Assembly (NCBI GenBank): GCA_963803115.1
Contig: CAWDLN010000003.1
Location: 310,001 to 374,000 of the forward strand
Direction of reading: 5' to 3'
Origin: DATBGZ01 sp963803115
GTDB lineage: Bacteria > Actinomycetota > Actinomycetes > Mycobacteriales > Micromonosporaceae
Length of the DNA: 64,000 bases
Under the pieces are notes generated by a model. The model worked only from the letters and a program-made list of their open reading frames with translations, was not told the DNA's origin and made no database searches. The position numbers and the translations under genes are program-made. Within the stretch, counting starts at the first letter, position 1. The number at the start of each line of letters is the position of its first letter. This document shows positions 25,544 to 34,021 of this stretch, piece after piece.

Positions 25544-27181
25544 TCAGCTCTCCGACTCCACGGGTGGCGTGGTCACGGGCTTGCGCCGCCGCCACCAGAA
25601 GGCCCAGATGGCCGCGCCGATACCGAGCACCGCGGCCCCGCTGGCCGTGATGATGGCCGGCGTCATCCACTCGTTCTCGTTGGCCGTCAAGGCGGACGGC
25701 TGCGCCGACGGTCCTCCGGCGTCGGGCGCGGCGGCCGGCGGGATGCCGGTGCCGTTGCCCTTGTCGAGCGTGTTGACGCCGACACCGTTGGGCAGCGCGA
25801 GGTACGGGAACGTGTTGGAGAACGCGTTGTCGTTCGCGTCAACCTTGTCACCGGTCGCGATGGCGTCGACCAACTTGCCGGACTGGGCCGCGCCCTCGAG
25901 GGCCTGCAGTCCAATGTCGACGACGTCATCGGTCAGCCGGCGGCCATTCGGGAAGCCCTGCAGGTCGCCCGCAAGCACGCCGAGCCGGTTCGGTTGCGCC
26001 GTCACCGGGACGCCGAGGTTGAGCCGCAACATCTCGGACGGCTGGAACTGAGCCGGGTTGACGTCGGCGTTGTTGAGCTGCGAGTTGAGGTCCGCCTTGA
26101 TCGGCCCGTCCTTCTTCGTGGTGATGCCGGTCAGGAAGATCTCCACCAGGTCGTTGCGAGGCGTGGGTGGTGCCGGCAGCTTGTAGATCGCCTCGATCAA
26201 CTTGGGCACCTCGGGCTCGGTTACCCGCTGCACCACCGCCGGGATGGTCGCGTCCTTGTCCGGGGTCAGCGAGTTGAACGCGTCCTTCAGTCCACTGGGG
26301 ACGACGACCTCGTTCACGAGTGGCTGGCCGAGCCGGGAGACCTGCACCCAGTCGCCAGAGGATTGGCCGTTGGCCATTCGCACCGCCGGCCGCTCGGTGG
26401 TGCTCCAGACGCCGATCACCGGATTGCGCTTGGCATCGCCGTTGAGAGCCACGTCGCTGAATGGAACCTGCAGCGCGACCGTGTTTACGTTGTAGCCGGC
26501 CAGCGTGTCCTGACCGACCTCGCTGAGGTCTCCGCCGTAGAGCAGGTCGAAGACGCGCAGGTCCAGGAAGAACGGGTCGTCGGCCTGGCCGGCGTATCCC
26601 TTCCATCCACCGGGGAAGTTGTAGATCGCCTGGTCGCGCAGCTTGGCGTAGTCGGGCATCGATGCCGCGCCCACGCGTGACGGCGCAACCGGGGCGTCGG
26701 TGACCCGGGTGACGAACGGCTTGCCAGCAAACGATGTCTCGAGCGTGTAGGTCTGCCGGAAGAGCAGGTTCTCGTCATCGATTGATGTCACTGGGCCGTT
26801 GTTGTAGAGGAACGTGTTGTTGCCGCGCTTGTCGATGTTCTTGAATGTCCACCGGAAGATTGCATCTGGCTTGGCGTCACCATTGCTGTCCACGTTGATG
26901 ACGTAGCGGGCGTCGGTGGCAAATGGATAGAAGTTCGGCCCGCCGTTGGGTTCCTCGAACGGGATCCAGTTGGCCACGAAGGTGACGTAGTCCGGTCGGT
27001 CCGGGCTGACGAACGCGTACAGGTCGGTGTTGTCGATCGCCGGGTCGGCCGCGGTGAGCGGGGCCTCCCGGTGGCTGGATGCGCCGGCCCCGCCGGGTCC
27101 CAGCCCGTACACGGTGGTGGCGGCCACGGCACCGATCGCGAGCACCAGTCCCGCCCGCCGCCGCCAACTCATTGCGCTCAT
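25544..27181 (-). CDS. DUF4331 domain surface protein
   Basis: This 545-residue protein begins with a signal peptide (MSAMSWRRRAGLVLAIG, cleavage near GAGA) and the family start SSHREAPLTAADPAIDNTDLYAFVSPDRPDYVTF. DUF4331 proteins are large secreted proteins of unknown function. The C-terminus has a membrane helix (IITASGAAVLGIGAAIWAFWW) followed by RRRK, which would anchor it to the outer face of the membrane. It is the first gene of the unit with the TPR and NicO transporter genes, which suggests a role linked to metal handling, as inference only. Confidence 0.88.
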   Translation of the reverse strand: MSAMSWRRRAGLVLAIGAVAATTVYGLGPGGAGASSHREAPLTAADPAIDNTDLYAFVSPDRPDYVTFVANWIPFEEPNGGPNFYPFATDARYVINVDSNGDAKPDAIFRWTFKNIDKRGNNTFLYNNGPVTSIDDENLLFRQTYTLETSFAGKPFVTRVTDAPVAPSRVGAASMPDYAKLRDQAIYNFPGGWKGYAGQADDPFFLDLRVFDLLYGGDLSEVGQDTLAGYNVNTVALQVPFSDVALNGDAKRNPVIGVWSTTERPAVRMANGQSSGDWVQVSRLGQPLVNEVVVPSGLKDAFNSLTPDKDATIPAVVQRVTEPEVPKLIEAIYKLPAPPTPRNDLVEIFLTGITTKKDGPIKADLNSQLNNADVNPAQFQPSEMLRLNLGVPVTAQPNRLGVLAGDLQGFPNGRRLTDDVVDIGLQALEGAAQSGKLVDAIATGDKVDANDNAFSNTFPYLALPNGVGVNTLDKGNGTGIPPAAAPDAGGPSAQPSALTANENEWMTPAIITASGAAVLGIGAAIWAFWWRRRKPVTTPPVESES

Positions 27182-27290
27182 GACTCTCTCCTCCGCCCCC
27201 GTGGGGGTCTGTCACGGCGATGGGGTGGGTCCCCGGTGCCGTTCAGAGGGGTGTTCGGAGGTAGGTCCGGGCGCGGAGGTGCCGGAGTCG

Positions 27291-27311
27291 GATTGGTCTC
27301 AGCGACCAATC
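27291..27311 (-). terminator. Candidate hairpin terminator after the TIGR03086 gene
   Basis: An inverted repeat with eight-base arms (GATTGGTC, loop TCAGC, GACCAATC) lies 14 bases beyond the stop codon of the minus-strand gene ending at 27326. It has no T tract, as is common in actinobacteria. It may equally be an operator for the DUF4331 gene, which starts 110 bases further on. Confidence 0.5.
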
Positions 27312-27325
27312 CGGTCGAGCCACGG

Positions 27326-27907
27326 CTACGAAGGCAGGGTCTGGTTCGGGTCGCGACCGAACGCGGCGAGCAGGCGATCCTGGTCGGAGGCGTCGTCTGG
27401 TACGGCGACCCGCGGCCCGATGGCCCCGCCCGCACGGTACATCTCTTCGCGGTCGGCGAACCACTTCAGGCACTCGCGCACGGCCTCGGGGTCCATCGTC
27501 CGATCGGCCCCGATCCCGACCGCGAGATCCCACCCGTGCACGAGGTAGTCGGTGAAGAGCTGGTGCACGTACTCGTCGGCGGGAGTGTCGCCAAAGGACA
27601 GATGGACTGTGCGGTCCATCGCGCCGGGCTCGCTGACGGCGGCCCGCGCGTCTTCGCCGGCCTCGGTCGCCACTGTTGCCGGATCATCGCCGAGCAGGTC
27701 GCCCTCGAACCGGTCGCCAACCTCGGCGATCGTCGCCCCGGCGAACAGCGGCACGGACCACATCAGCTCGTAGACGACATGGTTGACCAGAGTCCGTACA
27801 TCCCAGTCGGTGCACGGTGTCGGGGCGTGCCATTGGTCCGACCGGATCTGGCCGACACGGTCCACAAACGACTCCACGCTCTGCCGGTACAGGTCGACGA
27901 GTGACAT
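27326..27907 (-). CDS. TIGR03086-like (MDMPI N-terminal domain) protein
   Basis: This 193-residue protein is a second member of the mycothiol-dependent maleylpyruvate isomerase-like group. It shows APTPCTDWDVRTLVNHVVYE at the N-terminus, DYLVHGWDLAVGIG in the middle and GPRVAVPDDASDQDRLLAAFGRDP at the end, the same landmarks as the copy at 10873. His residues in NHV and VHGWDL fit the metal site. The in-frame sequence upstream of ATG 27907 does not resemble the family, so I place the start there. The substrate is unknown. Confidence 0.85.
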   Translation of the reverse strand: MSLVDLYRQSVESFVDRVGQIRSDQWHAPTPCTDWDVRTLVNHVVYELMWSVPLFAGATIAEVGDRFEGDLLGDDPATVATEAGEDARAAVSEPGAMDRTVHLSFGDTPADEYVHQLFTDYLVHGWDLAVGIGADRTMDPEAVRECLKWFADREEMYRAGGAIGPRVAVPDDASDQDRLLAAFGRDPNQTLPS

Positions 27908-28042
27908 GACTACTCCCTGGCTCGTGGTGATCACACTGAGGCTACGCCGATTCTCGCGGGCCGATTCCAAACTCGGCCGGATCGGGTCTCCCGCCGCAGC
28001 GCCGGGCGCCGGTATCGTCCCGGATGGTCGGAAGGGACGACG

Positions 28043-28840
28043 ATGGAACCCGCTCGGTACGGCCTCCGGGGCGACAACGGGATGCTCCGGCTGGCCGAAT
28101 GGCGCGACATGGATGGCTTCTTTGTCGGGCACGAATCCGCGTGGGACAACTTCGAGAACCCGAGCGAGGCGCCGGATGCGGTCTCGGTCACGCTGCATCG
28201 GGTGCGCTGGCTCGACGCCGACGTCAAGCGGCCGACTCGGACGATCGAGTTGGGTGACGCGGTGCTCGAAGTGCTCGACGGCGACGGGCACGTCATGGGC
28301 GACTACGCGATCTGGGACACCCAAGTGACGGTGTCGGAAGGCTCAGCCGAAGCCGCCGTGGCCGGGTACGTCGGGTCGTTTCCCCACGCGCGTGCCGAGT
28401 GGGTCTGGGACGCCCGGCGGCCGGGTCGTCCCGTTGAGCGCAACGTGTGGGCTGCGCTTCCGGTTGGCGAGCGCGAGGCCTGGCTCGAAGTGGCACGGAT
28501 GATCCATTTTCGTCGCATCCTTCAGACGTACCCGGTCCTGGCGGAGGAGCTGCGCCTCGACGGTCGGCACGTCGAGGATCTGGCCAGCTTCTTCTGTGCC
28601 ATGGGCGAGGCGGTCAACGGTCCGGGTGGCTACTGCGGCACCAACATCGCCGGCATGTCGGACTTTCTCCAGTACGCGAACCGGCCGGTGGCCAAGCGTT
28701 CCCGCCTGATCTGGCAGGACATGTCCGTGGCCGAGCAGAGCCTGGCCCGGACGGTCGAGGTCGACGGACACACGACCCGGTACCTCGATCTGCTCCTGCG
28801 GCAACTGGCCGACGACGGCATCGACGTCGTCCCCGCCTGA
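28043..28840 (+). CDS. Barstar-like domain protein
   Basis: In this 265-residue protein the last 90 residues match the barstar (ribonuclease inhibitor) family pattern: LRLDGRHVEDLASFFCAMGEAVNGPGGYCGTNIAGMSDFL. The first 170 residues are an unrecognised domain with alternating strands. Barstar-like proteins neutralise RNases, but no RNase or toxin gene lies beside it, so it could be an orphan immunity protein. A ribosome site (GGAAGGGA) precedes ATG 28043. It is divergent from the TIGR03086 gene. Confidence 0.68.
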   Translation: MEPARYGLRGDNGMLRLAEWRDMDGFFVGHESAWDNFENPSEAPDAVSVTLHRVRWLDADVKRPTRTIELGDAVLEVLDGDGHVMGDYAIWDTQVTVSEGSAEAAVAGYVGSFPHARAEWVWDARRPGRPVERNVWAALPVGEREAWLEVARMIHFRRILQTYPVLAEELRLDGRHVEDLASFFCAMGEAVNGPGGYCGTNIAGMSDFLQYANRPVAKRSRLIWQDMSVAEQSLARTVEVDGHTTRYLDLLLRQLADDGIDVVPA

Positions 28841-29055
28841 CCCGCCACGCCCCGCCACGCGCCCACTCGCGCCACGCCCGCTCGCGCGAGAAAGGGCACC
28901 TTCATGGCCAGAATCCGTATGTGGACGCGAGCGCGAGTTCGACTTCACGGGGGTACGGACGGGCTATCCACCGTCTGATGTGGAGGGTCGGGAGCGGTTG
29001 CGGGCCGAATTCGGGTTCGGGCCCCGACGACCGTGTGCGCTTTCCTGGGCCTCAG

Positions 29056-29070
29056 TGCAAGCGGCTTGCA
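29056..29070. promoter_or_regulatory. Palindromic operator candidate upstream of the lacI-type gene
   Basis: The 15-mer TGCAAGC-G-GCTTGCA is a perfect palindrome with seven-base arms ending 24 bases before the GTG of the LacI-type regulator. A second half-like word, ACTTGC, follows at 29085-29090. LacI family proteins bind such dyads, and MalR-like regulators of actinomycetes are associated with CTTGCA-type words. TACACT at 29082-29087 could be a -10 element; the GTG lies only seven bases further, implying a leaderless transcript. Confidence 0.65.
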
Positions 29071-29094
29071 CGAACATGCATTACACTTGCGCCC

Positions 29095-30180
29095 GTGACG
29101 CGGAGACTGGCCGAGGTTGCCAAGTACGTCGGCGTGAGCGAGGCGACGGTGAGTCGCGTGCTCAACGGCAAGCCGGGCATCTCCGATGCGACGCGGGCGG
29201 CGGTGCTCACCGCGCTCGACGTGCTGGGCTACGAGCGTCCGACGAAGCTGCGCGGAGAGCGGGCCCGGTTGGTCGGACTCGTCCTGCCGGAGCTGCAGAA
29301 CCCGATCTTTCCCGCCTTTGCCGAGGTCGTCGCCGGAGCGCTGGCAAAGCGTGGGCTGACGCCGGTGCTGTGCACGCGGACCGCCGACGGCGTGTCCGAG
29401 GCCGACTACGTGGACATGCTGCTCGACCAGCACGTTTCCGGCGTCATCTTCGCCGGGGGAGACTTCGCCCAGGCCGACGCCGACCACGAGCACTACCGCC
29501 GTCTGCTCGACCGTGGCCTGCCCGTCGTACTGGTCAACGCCGCCATCAGTGACCTCGGGTTTCCGACCGTGGCCACCGACGACGCCCACGCGGTCGACCA
29601 GGCGTACGGCCACCTGCTATCGCTCGGACACGAGCGCATCGGCCTCATTCTCGGCCCTCGCGACCACATGCCGTCCGCCCGGAAGCTCGCCGCCTTCCAG
29701 GGCGCGCACACGCTCGCCGGCGCCGCCTCCGATCAGGCTCACCCGGGCCGACTCGTCGAGCGGACGATCTTCTCGCTGGAGGGCGGCCACGCCGCCGCGA
29801 CCAGGCTGATAAAGCGCGACGTCACCGGGCTGATCTGCGCGTCGGATGTCCTTGCGCTGGGCGCGATCCGAGCCGTGCGCCGACTCGGCCTGCGGGTACC
29901 CGACGACGTCTCGGTGGTTGGCTACGACGATTCGGCGTTCATGACGTGCACCGAGCCGCCGTTGACCACGATCCGCCAGCCGATCGAGGCGATGGGCCAG
30001 GCTGTCGTCGCCCTGCTCGTCAGCGAGATCGCGGGCAACGCCGTGCCGGCCGACGAGATGCTCTTCGAGCCGGAGCTGGTGGTCCGTGGCTCGACCGGTG
30101 CCGCGCCGGCGCATGCGGGCGGGCTCCCGCCGATGGCGCGACGAGAGTCGAGCACCCCCATGCCGACTTCCGCCGCATAA
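29095..30180 (+). CDS. LacI family transcriptional regulator of the sugar operon
   Basis: This 361-residue protein has the LacI helix-turn-helix and hinge at residues 2-50 (RLAEVAKYVGVSEATVSRVLNGKPGIS), then a periplasmic-binding-protein-like effector domain (LVGLVLPELQNPIFPAFAEVV, VSGVIFAGGDF, PDDVSVVGYDDSAFMTCTEPPLTTIRQP). The GTG at 29095 starts exactly as the paralogue at 35859. It precedes the binding-protein, permease and glucosidase genes and most likely represses them in the absence of a maltose- or trehalose-type sugar; the sugar is inferred from the operon. A palindrome lies 24 bases upstream. Confidence 0.92.
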   Translation: MTRRLAEVAKYVGVSEATVSRVLNGKPGISDATRAAVLTALDVLGYERPTKLRGERARLVGLVLPELQNPIFPAFAEVVAGALAKRGLTPVLCTRTADGVSEADYVDMLLDQHVSGVIFAGGDFAQADADHEHYRRLLDRGLPVVLVNAAISDLGFPTVATDDAHAVDQAYGHLLSLGHERIGLILGPRDHMPSARKLAAFQGAHTLAGAASDQAHPGRLVERTIFSLEGGHAAATRLIKRDVTGLICASDVLALGAIRAVRRLGLRVPDDVSVVGYDDSAFMTCTEPPLTTIRQPIEAMGQAVVALLVSEIAGNAVPADEMLFEPELVVRGSTGAAPAHAGGLPPMARRESSTPMPTSAA

Positions 30181-30522
30181 CACCGCCCACCGACGCCCTC
30201 CGATGGGTCACGATCGCTAGGGCCGGACGCCGTACCGTGATACCCCCAGCGGCCGCATCGTCGGACCGCCCCCCGGCCACCCACCGAGATCTTCGTAATC
30301 AAGTCGTGTCTTTGCAAAGTTCTGGTGAAGTCTTGCACTGTGATGTCCCTCTCGTTACCGTGATGCGACCGGCGTTGGCCGCCCGATACCACGGTCACCC
30401 CAACACCACGGTCGAGGAACGCGAACGCTTCGGGCTCGTACGGGACATCCCCGCGGCAGCCGCCGCGGAACGCGCAAGCCGAACAGCTGAAATTCGGGAG
30501 CCGTATCAGAAGGGAAGGACAC
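30181..30522 (+). promoter_or_regulatory. Regulatory region of the sugar ABC operon
   Basis: These 342 bases contain no gene I can support. CTTTGCAAAG (30310-30319) is a perfect ten-base palindrome, and CTTGCAC (30332-30338) repeats the word found at 29065-29071 before the regulator gene. The two CTTnGCA-like words start 22 bases apart, about two helical turns. They are the likely operators for the LacI regulator. A strong ribosome site (GAAGGGAAGGA) ends the region before ATG 30523. Confidence 0.6.
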
Positions 30523-31896
30523 ATGTCCACAAGGCGCTACCGGAGGATCCTGGCCCTCGGCCTCGTGACCTCCGTGGGGCTGACCCTCGCTGCCTGCACC
30601 AGCGAGGGGACGAATTCGTCGGGCAAGGTGACGATCACCGTTGACTGCCCCCCGCTCAAGACCGACAACGGCGGCAAGTCGCTCGCGCAGTGGAACAAGG
30701 ACGTCGTGGCCTTCGAGGCGGCCAACCCGACCGTCGACCTCATCACGATCTCCGTCGGCGCGCAGTGCAACAATCCGCCGGACTTCACCGCCCGGCTTCA
30801 GGGCGGTACCCAGGCCGACGTCTTCTACGGTTACATGACCGACCTCCAGCAGGTGCTCGACGCCGACGCGGCCGAGGACGTCACCCAGTACGTCAACACC
30901 GACACGATCCCGAACTGGAGCGATGTTCTTGACTCCGTGAAGGCTCCCTTCATCGACAACGGGAAGATCTACGGAATCGGCTACTCCGCCTACACCATGG
31001 GGCTGGTCTACAACAAGACGCTGTTCTCTCAGGCCGGCCTCGACCCGAACAAGCCGCCGACGACCTGGCAGGACGTGGCGGCCGCCGCCAAGACCATCTC
31101 CACCAAGGTTCCCGGCGTAGCGGGCTACTCGGAGTACTCCGCCGGCAACACCGGTGGCTGGCACTTCACGGCGTCGCTCTACTCCCGCGGCAGCTCGCCG
31201 GTCTCGGCCGACGGCAAGAAGGCCAACGTCCAGACGACGGAGGCCAAGGCCGTACTGCAGAACCTGAAGAACATGCTCGCCGACAACAGCGTGGGCACCA
31301 CCCAGCTGCAGACATGGCCCGACCTGTTGACCAACGCCGCCGCCGGCAAGGTCGGCATGTACCTCGGTGCCCCCGACTCGGTCACCGCGATCGTGAACAC
31401 GTTCAAGGGCAACTTCGCGGACTGGGCGATCGCCCCGATGCCGGGTGACGGCGGCGCTGCCAAGGGCGCCCTCGGCGGCGGCAACGGCTACTTCTTCAAG
31501 AAGGGCCTGAGCGCCGATCAGATCCGGGCCGGCCTGAAGTGGCTCGCATTCGAGGAGTTCACGCCCGGACAGGGCCAGTTCAACTACTCGGTGCAGAAGG
31601 AGATCGGCCTGCCGGTCGGTCTGCCGCAGCCGCTGATCTGGAAGCCGGGCAGCACCCAGCAGAAGAAGGATGACGAGCTCAAGAAGTCCAACAGCAACCT
31701 GAACCTGGCCGACTACGCGCTCTACACCGGCAGCCCGGTCAATCCGGTCGCGGAACCGGCCAACGCTCAGGCGATCTACGCGATCCTCGACGGTCCCATG
31801 GGTGCGGTCCTGACCAACTCCGCCGCCGACATCGATGCGCTGCTCGCGGACGCACAGGCCAAGATTCAGAAGGTCCTGGACGACGCCAACAAGTGA
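30523..31896 (+). CDS. Sugar ABC transporter substrate-binding lipoprotein
   Basis: This 457-residue extracellular binding protein of the MalE class has a lipoprotein signal (MSTRRYRRILALGLVTS, lipobox LAAC at about residue 25). The mature protein has the two-lobed sugar-binding pattern (YGYMTDLQQVLDADAAEDVT, YGIGYSAYTMGLVYNKTLF, MYLGAPDSVTAIV, LGGGNGYFFKKG). It delivers oligosaccharide to the two permeases encoded downstream. A perfect GC hairpin follows its stop, which usually keeps binding protein in excess over permeases. The ligand is probably an alpha-glucoside, given the GH13 enzyme in the operon. Confidence 0.92.
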   Translation: MSTRRYRRILALGLVTSVGLTLAACTSEGTNSSGKVTITVDCPPLKTDNGGKSLAQWNKDVVAFEAANPTVDLITISVGAQCNNPPDFTARLQGGTQADVFYGYMTDLQQVLDADAAEDVTQYVNTDTIPNWSDVLDSVKAPFIDNGKIYGIGYSAYTMGLVYNKTLFSQAGLDPNKPPTTWQDVAAAAKTISTKVPGVAGYSEYSAGNTGGWHFTASLYSRGSSPVSADGKKANVQTTEAKAVLQNLKNMLADNSVGTTQLQTWPDLLTNAAAGKVGMYLGAPDSVTAIVNTFKGNFADWAIAPMPGDGGAAKGALGGGNGYFFKKGLSADQIRAGLKWLAFEEFTPGQGQFNYSVQKEIGLPVGLPQPLIWKPGSTQQKKDDELKKSNSNLNLADYALYTGSPVNPVAEPANAQAIYAILDGPMGAVLTNSAADIDALLADAQAKIQKVLDDANK

Positions 31897-31905
31897 CACG
31901 TAAGA

Positions 31906-31935
31906 GTGTGGGGGCCGGGCGACCGGCCCCCACAC
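31906..31935 (+). terminator. Intercistronic GC hairpin after the binding-protein gene
   Basis: Perfect 13-base arms (GTGTGGGGGCCGG and CCGGCCCCCACAC) flank a four-base loop GCGA, starting nine bases after the stop. Such hairpins between binding-protein and permease genes act as partial terminators or as mRNA stabilisers, giving more binding protein than permease. No T tract follows, which is usual in actinobacteria. Confidence 0.85.
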
Positions 31936-31954
31936 CGCATTCCGGCCACTTACC

Positions 31955-32014
31955 GCAAGTCTTCAAGAGTTGGACGATGGGAGCCTTCCCAACCGACAAG
32001 TCCTCAAGACTTGC
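31955..32014 (+). promoter_or_regulatory. Extended stem-loop before the first permease gene
   Basis: Outer arms GCAAGTCTT (31955-31963) and AAGACTTGC (32006-32014) are perfectly complementary; inner GTTGG and CCAAC extend the structure. An alternative local hairpin, CAAGTC-CTCAA-GACTTG (31997-32013), uses the same right arm, so two mutually exclusive folds are possible. The element ends just before the permease ribosome site (GAAGGAG). It may attenuate translation or be a second operator. Confidence 0.5.
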
Positions 32015-32034
32015 GATAGAAGGAGTCACGTTCG

Positions 32035-33003
32035 ATGGCGGTCACCCAGGATGTCCCAGTCGCCCGCGGCACCGCCTCCGCGCCGACGCCCGGCGCCGAG
32101 GTGCCCGGGCCGTCACGCGGCCGTGGTGGCCTGCGGCGCAAAGTCCTCGACAACCTGACCGGACACGCGTTCCTGCTCGGCGCCGTCGTCTGCTTTGCCT
32201 TCTTCGCCTGGTACCCGATGATCAAAGAGATCATCATGAGCTTCCAGCGCACTCGCCGCGGGGTGACCCGTTGGGTGGGCTGGGACAACTTCGACCGGAT
32301 CTGGAACGACCCATCGTTTAGCGCGGCTTGGAAGAACACCCTCCTTTTCACGGTATTCGCGCTCGTGCTGGGCTACGCGTTGCCGTTCTTTGTCGCGATC
32401 GTGCTCAACGAGTTCCGCCATGCCCAGGGGTACCTGCGGATTCTGGTCTACCTGCCGGTGATCCTGCCGCCGGCGGCCGGCCTGATGCTCTTCAAGTACC
32501 TGTACAGCCCGGGCGAGGACGGCATCCTCAACTACATCCTGAAGACGCTTGGTCTGCCGCAGTCCCAGTTCGTCCAGGACCCGTCGACAACGGTGCTGTC
32601 ATTGGTGATCGCGTCGACCTGGCTCAACATGGGAGGCGCGGTCCTCATCTATCTCGCCGCGCTGCAGAGCATTCCGGGCGACCTCTACGAGGCGGCCGAG
32701 ATCGAGGGGGCGGGCGTGCTGCGTCGGATCTGGCACGTCACCATCCCGCAGACCCGGCTGATCCTGTCGCTGATGTTCCTGCTTCAGGTCGTCGCGACCA
32801 TGCAGGTCTTCGTCGAACCGCTGATTCTGGCCGGGGGCAACGGAGTGCAGGACAGTGCAACGAGCCTCGTCTATCTCATGTACAACCATGCGTTCAAGCT
32901 CAACGACCTCAACGGTGCGGCGGCACTCGGCGTGATGCTGATGCTCGTACTGCTGGTCTTCTCGGCGCTGTACGTGTGGCTCAGCCCGAAGCAGGAAGAC
33001 TAG
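32035..33003 (+). CDS. Sugar ABC transporter permease (MalF-like)
   Basis: This 322-residue inner-membrane protein has six predicted helices after a polar N-terminal extension of about 40 residues. The cytoplasmic loop EAAEIEGAGVLRRIWHVTIP is the EAA motif that docks the ATPase. The start is supported by GAAGGAGTCACG upstream. It pairs with the permease at 33007. No ATPase gene is in the operon, so a shared MsiK-like ATPase encoded elsewhere is expected, as is known for actinobacterial sugar importers. Confidence 0.93.
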   Translation: MAVTQDVPVARGTASAPTPGAEVPGPSRGRGGLRRKVLDNLTGHAFLLGAVVCFAFFAWYPMIKEIIMSFQRTRRGVTRWVGWDNFDRIWNDPSFSAAWKNTLLFTVFALVLGYALPFFVAIVLNEFRHAQGYLRILVYLPVILPPAAGLMLFKYLYSPGEDGILNYILKTLGLPQSQFVQDPSTTVLSLVIASTWLNMGGAVLIYLAALQSIPGDLYEAAEIEGAGVLRRIWHVTIPQTRLILSLMFLLQVVATMQVFVEPLILAGGNGVQDSATSLVYLMYNHAFKLNDLNGAAALGVMLMLVLLVFSALYVWLSPKQED

Positions 33004-33006
33004 GAG

Positions 33007-33903
33007 GTGGCCGTGGCGACCATCAGCCCTGGCACTCGTACCCTCATCTCGCCGGCTCGGCTCAACCGTCCGTCCGGACGACGGATCTACTGGGCACTGG
33101 TTGTGTTCGTCGTGATCGCCTTCTCGTTGGCGTTCCTGGGTCCCTTGTACTGGATGGTGACCGGCGGTCTGAAGACCGGCCGCGAGATCGCGCAGGTGCC
33201 GCCGACTCTGTTCCCGGCGGACCCGGATCCAGGCAACTATGCGGATGCGTGGACCGGCCTGGACTTGGGCCGCCTGCTGGTCAACACGCTCTGGTACGCA
33301 TTCGGCGCGCTGGGCTTCCAGCTCCTGTTCGGCGTCACGGCGGCGTATGCGTTCTCCAGGCTGCGACCGGTGCTCGGCAACGTGGTGCTCGGCGCGATGC
33401 TGGCGACGCTGATGATTCCGGCCACCGTTCTGGTCATCCCGCAGTACGTCACCGTCATCGATCTCCCGATTCTCGGGGTGAACCTGCTCAACACTCCGTG
33501 GGCGATCTGGCTTCCGGCGGTAACCAACGCGTTCAACATCTTCCTGCTGAAGCGGTTCTTCGATTCCATCCCAACGGACATGCTTAACGCGGCCGCGATC
33601 GACGGCGCCGGTCCCGTCCGGACACTGTGGTCAATCGTGCTGCCGGTGTCGCGGCCGATCCTCGGTGTGGTATCGATCTTCTCGGTCACCGCTACGTTCA
33701 AGGACTTCCTCTGGCCGCTGTTGGTGCAGCCATCTCCGACAACGAAGACCATCAATGTCGGCATCTACGCCTTCTCCACCGGCATCGGCCAGAACGTCGT
33801 CATCGCGGCCTCTGTCATCGCCGCGATCCCAATGATCATCTTCTTCCTGATCTTCCAGAAGAACATCATGTCCGGCCTCACGGTCGGCAGCATCAAGGGC
33901 TGA
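33007..33903 (+). CDS. Sugar ABC transporter permease (MalG-like)
   Basis: This 298-residue inner-membrane protein has six predicted helices and the EAA-type loop NAAAIDGAGPVRTLWSIVLP. It follows the MalF-like permease after three bases; AGGAGG at 33002-33005 and beyond overlaps the previous stop. GTG 33007 is used here, but GTG 33013 (VATISPG) is equally possible. The two permeases form the heterodimeric channel for the binding protein encoded at 30523. Confidence 0.92.
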   Translation: MAVATISPGTRTLISPARLNRPSGRRIYWALVVFVVIAFSLAFLGPLYWMVTGGLKTGREIAQVPPTLFPADPDPGNYADAWTGLDLGRLLVNTLWYAFGALGFQLLFGVTAAYAFSRLRPVLGNVVLGAMLATLMIPATVLVIPQYVTVIDLPILGVNLLNTPWAIWLPAVTNAFNIFLLKRFFDSIPTDMLNAAAIDGAGPVRTLWSIVLPVSRPILGVVSIFSVTATFKDFLWPLLVQPSPTTKTINVGIYAFSTGIGQNVVIAASVIAAIPMIIFFLIFQKNIMSGLTVGSIKG

Positions 33904-34021
33904 TGCCAGCCGCCAACGAAAACGCAGCGCAATCCTCGCCGCAGCAGTGGTGCGCGGCGGTTGATCCGCTGACCACCAACCGAACCCGACCGAAGTGACG
34001 TGACCAGAAAGCAGGTAACCG

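Noticed and set aside
28904..28978. Short open frame with a ribosome-like site (24 codons, very Arg-rich) before the LacI gene
   Set aside because: There is no family match and the composition follows the GC background; support is too weak.
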